10,397 nucleotides of DNA from Saccoglossus kowalevskii (Eukaryota; Hemichordata; Enteropneusta; Harrimaniidae): contig NW_003153809.1 of NCBI RefSeq assembly GCF_000003605.2, positions 2,863 to 13,259 on the forward strand, read 5' to 3'. How positions within the stretch are numbered: position 1 is the first letter of the stretch; every line of letters starts with the position of its first letter. Shown one piece after another: positions 7,201 to 10,397 of this stretch. The notes beneath the pieces were generated by a model. It made no database searches and had not been told where the DNA came from. It saw only the letters and a program-made list of their open reading frames with translations. The translations under genes were made by a program, and so were the position numbers.

Positions 7201-9567
7201 ATTAATATGCTTCCAGTTTTTATTTTTTAATTGAAAAAGACAGTCCTACATAATTTTTTTTAGCTCTGCTTATCATACATGTATGAGTGATTGCCCATCA
7301 TCCGCATCAGCTTTTTACTTTTTCAACTTCCTCTTGAAAACTACAAGCCTGATTGCTTAGATACTTGGTGTATGTTTACCTTAGACAGACCTCTCTTAAA
7401 ATTGTACGATGATATCTTCAATTTCCTAATTTTGATGAATATTTTTGTAATTTTTAGAAAAAGTGATATTTTTAACTTCTTGTTAAAACCGTTAGTCTAA
7501 TTGCTTTGATATTATACATATAGGTACATACAGGTGTACCTTTTCCCAGATTTGTGTGTAAAGTAGAAGAAAAGAAATATGAAAATGATGAAAGACTCCA
7601 TGACTTTTAAGATCTAGTTGAGCATTATAAAACTGTCCGTAGCAACAGACTAAGATCTAGTCGAGTCAAATTTTATTCCATATCTACCCCAAAATTGCAC
7701 TTGCTAGTTACACCAAAATTAAACATGGTTGACAATTCATAGTGATTAACTTTCAAATTTGAAGATTATGAGATAAAAATTTTTTTTGAGGTAAATCATT
7801 TTAAGTGAAATTTGATGAATATCTTGAAAAGTACAATGTATATATATAAAACATGTACCATATTAAAATTCGCCGAGATTGCAAACTGGTTTACCATAAT
7901 ATCCAAGTTTGCAAGAAATCGGATTAAAACTGTTTCTGATCAGTTATTGTAACCACAAGAAAAAGTTTTAAGACAACAACGAGGACATATACAATGTACC
8001 TTGCCTATTATCCATGACAAGGTAAAAATGGACAATTGCTTAAGAATCTTGAAACAGAATTCAATACAGGATGAATATATATTTGAAATAAATCTATACT
8101 GTGTAGTCAAATATCAATTTAGTAAAAGACTTCTTACTAAAATTTTAGCTAAAATTCCCTCTTCTTCTGTGTCCATAGAATTTACATTTTTATCAGTTTC
8201 AATATCACATAGGTAATCACCAGGGTGGACTGTGTCACCTGTAAACAAGAGTACCATTAAGGCCAAGATAATAAGGATCAAGAAAGCTTAGAAAGAACTA
8301 CTGTGTGCTGAACATATTGGAGGCATGAAGTACATGTACAAATAAGAAATACTACATATTTACAGTTAGCACATAATGCTTCTATTAGAATGAATACACC
8401 ATTTAAAAATACATGCCATGCATGGCACAGTACTCGTTAATTATCAAATTTGAAATATATAGTTTTGTTTACAGTAATATAGTTGGAACATAAACATGTC
8501 AGAAGTATGGATCAAGAAGATGATGCTTGATTATGATGGTTTTTTAACATTAAAATGATTGACATCTTGTATCTGATCGTCAAATGTGTACTTGTTCATA
8601 TTGAGAAATATTGCTCTGGAACAGCATTAATTAAAAACAAAATGGCCACCAGTCGGTCAATTTGAATACATATATATGTATAACAAGATGTAAAATGAAT
8701 ATATAAAATTTGATCATAATCAGTCAAAGCATGGCAGAGATATGGCACTAGAACTGCATTCATTAAGACAAAATGGCCACCAGTCGGCCATTTTAAATTG
8801 GATCGGAAAAATAAAATAATGTGGATCAAGGTCCTATAATGTCAAACGTATGTACTAAGTTTGAACAAAATCCATTCATAAACGGCAAGATCCAGTTCTG
8901 AAAGGCCAGAAATGCTTGATTTTTGATGATTTTTTCAGCACAAAAACGGCTGCCATTTGAATTGATTCAGGCATGTCTAAGATACAGGTCCGGACGCAAG
9001 CACAGACCCACGGACGCGCAAAAGTTAAAACATAAGTCCCTGTTTTCAGACTGTGTCCGAGCGGGGACTAAAAACTGCAAGCAATGATCAAGGTTGTTCC
9101 AAGTACATGTAGCTATAAATATTTAATGAAATAATGACCATATACAACAACTTGATATTTTGTTCATGTATGGATATTTTGTTCATGTATATTTTAACCA
9201 AACACTAATCAGGTCTAAGCTTTATCCCAGAGTATGATACTATCTATGTACCATGAAAATCTGATAATTGGTTCTTGAGATACATGTATCAGTAGAACAG
9301 ACACACACATACACGTATTACCGTCATTAACTTTTAATATAGTTGTGATATGAGCTCAATTAAAATGCGCTCCTATATAGGGTTGCGTTTTAATTAAAGT
9401 TTAATTAAACTCAACTACAAAGCAATTCAACATAGAAATGTGTTTTTAATTAAGTTTAATTAAATAAAGGCAATTACCTTCTTTCTTCAACCATTTTACA
9501 ATGGTTCCCACTTCCATTGTAGGTGACAATGCAGGCATTGTAACTGGAATACCTGGTATATCTCCTC
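1073..9567 (-). CDS. PDHX: PDHX (pyruvate dehydrogenase E3-binding protein), partial gene, 8 internal exons
   Basis: The product is a structural subunit of the mitochondrial pyruvate dehydrogenase complex. It sits in the E2 core and anchors dihydrolipoamide dehydrogenase (E3). Eight minus-strand exons join at GT-AG sites with matching phases (1,0,2,2,0,0,0 between them) to give about 332 residues. Numbered from the first visible residue, they hold a lipoyl domain (about 7-92, lipoyl Lys46), a Pro/Ser/Ala/Thr linker, an E3-binding domain (about 126-162), a second Lys/Pro/Thr/Ser linker, and the N-terminal part of the acyltransferase-like core (about 211-332). PDHX is preferred over the paralogous E2 (DLAT) because of PHAYATVDC (E2 has PHYYLSID-like residues), [13 protein letters not shown] and IDISVAVAT, and because one lipoyl domain is visible. 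The presequence lies off the right edge. The region where E2 carries its catalytic His, which PDHX of mammals lacks, lies off the left edge, so loss of catalysis cannot be confirmed here. The exons are listed separately. Confidence 0.93.
1232..1893 (-). other. PDHX intron
   Basis: A 662-base GT-AG intron. It holds a CpG-containing interval of higher complexity at about 1290-1470, open in both directions but not recognised, and a dispersed-repeat copy at 1622-1775. No exon is supported. Confidence 0.85.
1622..1775. repeat. Dispersed repeat copy with AAATGGCCACCAG core
   Basis: This stretch resembles 8738-8890. Shared blocks in the same order are TGTCAGAGATATGGC-like, TTGCATTCACTAA-like, AAATGGCCACCAG, CCATTTT and GAACAAAATC. 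The core has AAATGG (1664-1669) facing CCATTT (1681-1686), a short inverted repeat that is longer and perfect in the copy at 8770-8794. Identity is moderate, so both are old copies. Confidence 0.75.
1894..2031 (-). CDS. PDHX: PDHX exon: acyltransferase-like core, second exon
   Basis: The exon encodes [20 protein letters not shown] and continues [20 protein letters not shown], then IAVTLK. The PHAYATxDC sequence is characteristic of PDHX and separates it from DLAT. KVSVNDFxIKAxAVTLK is the conserved core helix and strand. The acceptor is TTCTGCAG|CAATCT and the donor is TTTAAAG|GTGAGA. Both are phase 0, so the exon (138 bases) is symmetric. It joins ESK in the preceding exon without gain or loss of residues relative to the family. 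Confidence 0.95.
2032..2594 (-). other. PDHX intron
   Basis: A 563-base GT-AG intron. It contains a candidate fold-back element at 2241-2382; otherwise I see only AT-rich DNA. Confidence 0.85.
2241..2382. repeat. Candidate fold-back (MITE-like) element
   Basis: The left end ATAATCCCATAATACTTTC matches the reverse complement of the right end, ATAATCCCATGATATTTTC, with two mismatches in 19. Further in, GACGTA and GATTACTG blocks also recur in inverted order with gaps. This gives an imperfect fold-back of about 142 bp. No clear target-site duplication was seen. Confidence 0.6.
2595..2663 (-). CDS. PDHX: PDHX exon: start of the acyltransferase-like core
   Basis: A 69-base exon encodes [20 protein letters not shown] and then ESK. 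This is the first helix of the 2-oxoacid dehydrogenase acyltransferase domain (family pattern FTxxxxxNxRxxIAxRLxxSK). The acceptor is TTCCAACAG|AACACA, behind a T-rich tract, and the donor is CTAAG|GTGAGC. Both ends are phase 0. Its reading frame was too short to stand out as an ORF; it was found by homology and by the matching splice sites. Confidence 0.92.
2664..3837 (-). other. PDHX intron
   Basis: A 1174-base GT-AG intron. I see no repeat family seen elsewhere in the window and no coding match. The interval at about 3480-3650 is more CpG-containing than its surroundings, and its open frames on both strands are unrecognised. The linker and core exons on either side already account for the full length expected between those domains, so no missing exon is required. 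Confidence 0.8.
3838..3997 (-). CDS. PDHX: PDHX exon: end of E3-binding domain and second linker
   Basis: The exon starts [20 protein letters not shown]. The DLLKVV segment is the last helix of the E3-binding domain (the family has KxDxLxxV). The remaining ~45 residues are a low-complexity linker rich in Pro, Lys, Thr and Ser, ending TTPPTLPSK. Such linkers are poorly conserved in sequence but present in all E2/E3BP proteins. The acceptor is TTTATTAG|AGATTT (phase 2) and the donor is TCAAAG|GTAAGA (phase 0). Assignment of the low-complexity part rests on the single open frame and the matching phases rather than on sequence similarity. Confidence 0.9.
4056..4267. mobile_element. MITE with ~39-bp terminal inverted repeats and TA duplication
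   Basis: The left end CTGTAGAATACTTTATTTTC (from 4058) matches the reverse complement of the right end, CTGTGGAATACTTTATTTTC (ending 4265). The match continues through GCT(T)GGAATT and ATTTxCGCT: about 39 bases with three mismatches and one indel. TA dinucleotides flank both ends (4056-4057 and 4266-4267), the target duplication typical of Tc1/mariner-like transposition. The 208-bp interior has no ORF and is full of TTTTCGCTG or CAGTGAAAATAA motifs in both orientations. It is non-autonomous, needing a transposase encoded elsewhere. Confidence 0.85.
5085..5186. mobile_element. Short TA-flanked fold-back element
   Basis: GGAGTTAATTT (from 5089) is mirrored by AAATCAACTCC (ending 5183), and TA lies just outside each end (5085-5086, 5185-5186). 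The arms also share weaker inner similarity (GGCC at 5138-5141 lies near the centre). At about 100 bp it is small for a MITE. An open frame on the minus strand runs through it into the E3-binding exon, but this is chance read-through past the donor. Confidence 0.55.
5257..5355 (-). CDS. PDHX: PDHX exon: E3-binding (peripheral subunit-binding) domain
   Basis: This 99-base exon encodes [20 protein letters not shown] and then [12 protein letters not shown]. That is the small helical peripheral subunit-binding domain, with the signature SPxxRxLxxxxxxxxxxxxGxGxxGRxxKxD. The Arg of 'SPAVR' and the GRVLK stretch correspond to the basic patch that contacts E3 in this family. The usual middle of the loop (GTGPxGR) reads GSGHHGR here. 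The acceptor is TTTACAG|TACTCT. The donor is AAAGG|GTGAGT. Both introns are phase 2, so the exon is symmetric and carries almost exactly this one domain. The final split GG+A gives Gly and completes LKGDLLK with the next exon. Confidence 0.93.
5356..6934 (-). other. PDHX intron, largest in the window
   Basis: A 1579-base GT-AG intron, phase 2. Most of it is AT-rich DNA with no recognised feature. At 6382-6424 a small inverted repeat (TAGGGT facing ACCCTA) is followed at once by CAGCGCCCTCT. No additional exon is needed between the linker and the E3-binding domain. Confidence 0.85.
6935..7116 (-). CDS. PDHX: PDHX exon: end of lipoyl domain and first flexible linker
   Basis: The exon begins [20 protein letters not shown] and [10 protein letters not shown], which closes the lipoyl domain. 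It matches the PDHX pattern VxEGxxxxxxGSLIxLIVEEGxDxxxVxIP. It then runs into about 30 residues rich in Ala, Ser, Thr, Gly and Pro, ending in a short acidic and basic tail. This is a typical swinging-arm linker that lets the lipoyl domain move between active sites. The acceptor is AACTTCAG|GTTGCG (phase 0). The donor is TCAAG|GTATAT (phase 2), and the split AG+T makes Ser across to the next exon. The linker codes over a CTCF-like motif on the plus strand (6995-7010). Confidence 0.93.
6995..7010 (+). promoter_or_regulatory. CTCF-like motif inside a PDHX exon
   Basis: CCACTAGAGGGCGCTG matches the vertebrate and fly CTCF core consensus CCASYAGRKGGC at all twelve positions and extends with GCTG. 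It lies within the coding linker, where the opposite strand reads Ser-Ala-Pro-Ser-Ser-Gly. CTCF is widely present in bilaterians, but one motif match in DNA does not show occupancy, and the string could arise from codon choice alone. Confidence 0.4.
7117..8137 (-). other. PDHX intron
   Basis: A 1021-base GT-AG intron, phase 0. It contains a perfect 14-base palindrome TCATACATGTATGA (7273-7286), a 14-base direct repeat AAGATCTAGTYGAG at 7609-7622 and 7652-7665, and, at about 7903-7950, a stretch (CCAAGTTTGCAAGAAATC) resembling the CCAAGTTTCAT motif of the other repeats. No coding match was found; the 69-residue plus-strand frame at 7291-7500 is AT-driven. Confidence 0.8.
8138..8238 (-). CDS. 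PDHX: PDHX exon: lipoyl-lysine hairpin
   Basis: This exon encodes the middle of the lipoyl domain: [17 protein letters not shown], then [17 protein letters not shown]. The ETDK motif marks the lysine that carries lipoic acid; its AAA codon is the complement of 8189-8191. The acceptor is TTTACAG|GTGACA and the donor is ATTTTA|GTAAGA (phase 0). The spacing from the MPALSPTM strand to ETDK and on to GILAKI is normal for the fold, so the domain looks intact. The residues after the lysine are Asn-Val-Asn-Ser, where PDHX and E2 proteins usually have Ala-Val/Thr-small residues; see findings. A plus-strand open frame over this exon is only its antisense shadow. Confidence 0.93.
8500..9074. repeat. 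Composite dispersed repeat ending in hairpin and A-run
   Basis: It contains two copies, about 130 bp apart, of AAAATGGCCACCAGTCGG (8640-8657 and 8770-8787), with related flanks (GCATTAATTAA / GCATTCATTAAG). TGCTTGATTxTTGATGxTTTTTT also occurs twice (8523 and 8913 regions). The second core forms a perfect hairpin: AAAATGGCC (8770-8778), a 7-base loop, then GGCCATTTT (8786-8794). The right part carries GGACGC twice, then AGTCCC (9035-9040) facing GGGACT (9064-9069), then AAAAA. There is no ORF with recognisable transposition genes. The left boundary is approximate. Confidence 0.7.
9154..9190. repeat. 19-bp tandem duplication
   Basis: GATATTTTGTTCATGTAT occurs at 9154-9171 and again, identically, at 9173-9190, with one G between. 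This is a recent-looking slippage or duplication event within the intron. Confidence 0.9.
9197..9316. repeat. Diverged relative of the 162-bp array unit
   Basis: The order of blocks is the same as in the array at the left edge: ATCAGGTCT, a variable stretch, CTATGTACCA, GAAAATCTGAT, TTCTTGAGATA, TATCAGT-GAACAG and then a short ACACACACAT tract. It is a single truncated copy, about 8.5 kb from the array and in the same orientation. Confidence 0.7.
9335..9455. repeat. AT palindrome cluster next to an exon
   Basis: AATTAAAA (9358-9365) faces TTTTAATT (9388-9395) around a centre holding the perfect palindrome CCTATATAGG (9372-9381). A TAGTTG/CAACTA pair flanks it further out. TTTAATTAA-x-GTTTAATTAAA occurs twice (about 9389-9409 and 9436-9455). 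The second copy ends about 22 bases from the donor of the lipoyl exon. Confidence 0.7.
9478..9567 (-). CDS. PDHX: PDHX exon: N-terminal half of the lipoyl domain
   Basis: This is the most 5' exon visible. It encodes [20 protein letters not shown] and then TIVKWLKKE. That is the first strand of a biotinyl/lipoyl domain, with the family signature MPxLSPTMxxGxIxxWxxxEG. The acceptor is CACCACTAG|GAGGAG and the donor is GAAG|GTAATT. The donor splits the Gly codon of 'KKEG' (phase 1), and the next exon supplies the GT, restoring EGDTV. The exon opens with two bases (GA) that finish a codon begun upstream, so a further 5' exon must exist. In PDHX the lipoyl domain follows closely on the mature N-terminus, so that exon probably carries the mitochondrial targeting peptide. 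It was not found between 9568 and 10397. Confidence 0.92.
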
Positions 9568-10397
9568 CTAGTGGTGTGGATACAAAAACACATAAACATG
9601 AGTGTTGCCTTTAAAGTGAATCAGAATATTAGTAGTGATATTCCCATGTGCATGTACATCCGACATATTAGTTGTTATGTTACAAGATGTATAGGAACCC
9701 AGGTCTCAAACAGATGCAATGGTTTTATATGATGTACAAAACCACCACTTTAACCTTGACAGTGGCCGTAGACACTACATTAACCTTCAGTGTCCATATA
9801 CACTACATTAACCTTCACAGTGGCCATAGACACTACATTAACCTTCAGTGTACATATACACTACACTAACCTTCAGTGTCCATAGACACAGCATTAACCT
9901 TCAGTGTCCATATACACTACATTAACCTTCACAGTGGCCATAGACACTACATTAACCTTCAGTGTACATATACTAGGGAGTACAGCGAAAAAATAAATTA
10001 TTCCAAATAGTTTTATTGACAGTATGACTTTGTTACTCAGTCAAAAAGAAACAAAACAAAAAAAAATTGAACAAAATTGGTTCAGTAGTTTTCAAGATAT
10101 TGCATGTTGAATGTACTGAAAAACGTGCATTTTTGGTAAAATTGCTGGAAAAATCGTCAAATCAAGCATTTTCAAGTTTTAGATCACTGATAACACCAGG
10201 AAAATGTAATCTGGAAAGATGTTTTTTTTTTTGTTAACAACAGCATTATACTTGTTTTAATAAAATTTAACTAAGTAGTCTCTTACAATACACCACAATC
10301 TGCACAGAAGACAGGCAAAGTTTGACAAAATTCAGTTTGACTTAGTTTTTTTGGGTGCGGCACCGTTGAAAATTGGCATATTCATGAAGTTTCGAGA
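9568..10397 (-). other. PDHX intron (partial), upstream of the first visible exon
   Basis: This intron's donor lies off the right edge. It holds the 28/30-bp minisatellite at 9749-9974. From 9975 to 10397 I see AT-rich DNA including GAACAAAATTGGTTCAGTAG and TTTTCAAGATATTGCAT (about 10067-10106), which resembles the shared motif of the other repeats, and a short palindrome GGTGCGGCACC (10354-10364). No mitochondrial presequence exon is recognisable. Confidence 0.75.
9749..9974. repeat. Minisatellite of alternating 28- and 30-bp units
   Basis: Eight units start at 9749, 9779, 9807, 9837, 9865, 9893, 9921 and 9951, each sharing TTAACCTT (the fifth reads CTAACCTT). Two types occur: a 30-bp type containing ACAGTGGCCATAGACACTAC and a 28-bp type containing AGTGTCCATATACACTAC. 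The order is 30-28-30-28-28-28-30-28 (last unit cut). Units 2-4 and 6-8 repeat the same 28-30-28 order. Each 28-bp unit contains AGTGT facing ACACT. An open frame on the plus strand here results from the repeat's codons and is not a gene. Confidence 0.93.

Larger units (their letters stand above)
8239..9477 (-). other. PDHX intron dominated by dispersed repeats
   Basis: A 1239-base GT-AG intron, phase 1. From 8239 to about 8500 it is plain AT-rich DNA. After that come the composite repeat 8500-9074, a 19-bp tandem duplication (9154-9190), a relative of the left-hand array (9197-9316) and an AT palindrome cluster that ends 22 bases from the donor. Confidence 0.85.

Noticed and set aside
8001-8216. 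Plus-strand ORF of 71 residues
   Set aside because: It overlaps the lipoyl exon on the opposite strand; no independent domain was seen.
1073-9567. The gene being DLAT (the catalytic E2) rather than PDHX
   Set aside because: The residues PHAYATVDC and [13 protein letters not shown] and the IDISVAVAT context fit PDHX, whereas DLAT has PHYYLSID-like residues. The deciding catalytic-His region is off the window, so a small doubt remains.
9672-9869. Plus-strand ORF with Thr-Leu-Thr-like repeats
   Set aside because: It is produced by reading through the 28/30-bp minisatellite.
9975-10397. Exon encoding the mitochondrial presequence
   Set aside because: No Arg/Ser-rich, acid-poor stretch with a suitable donor was found. 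The minus-strand frame near 10385 starts MNMPIF but shows no targeting character.

Overview
The window is part of an animal nuclear gene lying in intron-rich, AT-rich DNA. Canonical GT-AG introns, short exons that join in frame, CA microsatellites, fold-back elements and tandem arrays all point to an invertebrate, probably marine. The repeat style (a 'TACCAAGTTTCAT' unit ending in a CA tract, and TTCGC-rich MITE ends) resembles what is common in molluscs, brachiopods, hemichordates and lancelets. I cannot name the species or phylum.

The only protein-coding gene I can support is on the minus strand. Eight exons, read from right to left (9567-9478, 8238-8138, 7116-6935, 5355-5257, 3997-3838, 2663-2595, 2031-1894, 1231-1073), join without any frame break into about 332 residues. 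These residues follow pyruvate dehydrogenase complex component X (PDHX, the E3-binding protein) from its lipoyl domain, through the peripheral subunit (E3)-binding domain and a Pro/Ser/Thr/Lys linker, into the first half of the acyltransferase-like core domain. The mitochondrial presequence and first exon(s) lie beyond the right edge. The C-terminal half of the core domain, the stop codon and the 3' UTR lie beyond the left edge. No promoter, poly(A) site or RNA gene was recognised.

The rest, about nine tenths of the window, is intron. From left to right it holds: a five-copy ~162-bp tandem array running into a CA microsatellite and a hairpin (1-775); a copy of a dispersed 'AAATGGCCACCAG' repeat (1622-1775); a possible fold-back element (2241-2382); a TA-flanked, TTCGC-rich MITE (4056-4267); a smaller TA-flanked fold-back (5085-5186) close to the donor of the E3-binding exon; a larger dispersed repeat ending in a hairpin plus A-tract (8500-9074); a short relative of the left-hand array (9197-9316); an AT palindrome cluster (9335-9455); and a 28/30-bp minisatellite (9749-9974).

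I found no undescribed biological system. The points most worth a second look are the symmetric exon that isolates the E3-binding domain, the unusual residues after the lipoyl lysine, a CTCF-like motif inside a coding exon, and the fold-back elements and arrays.
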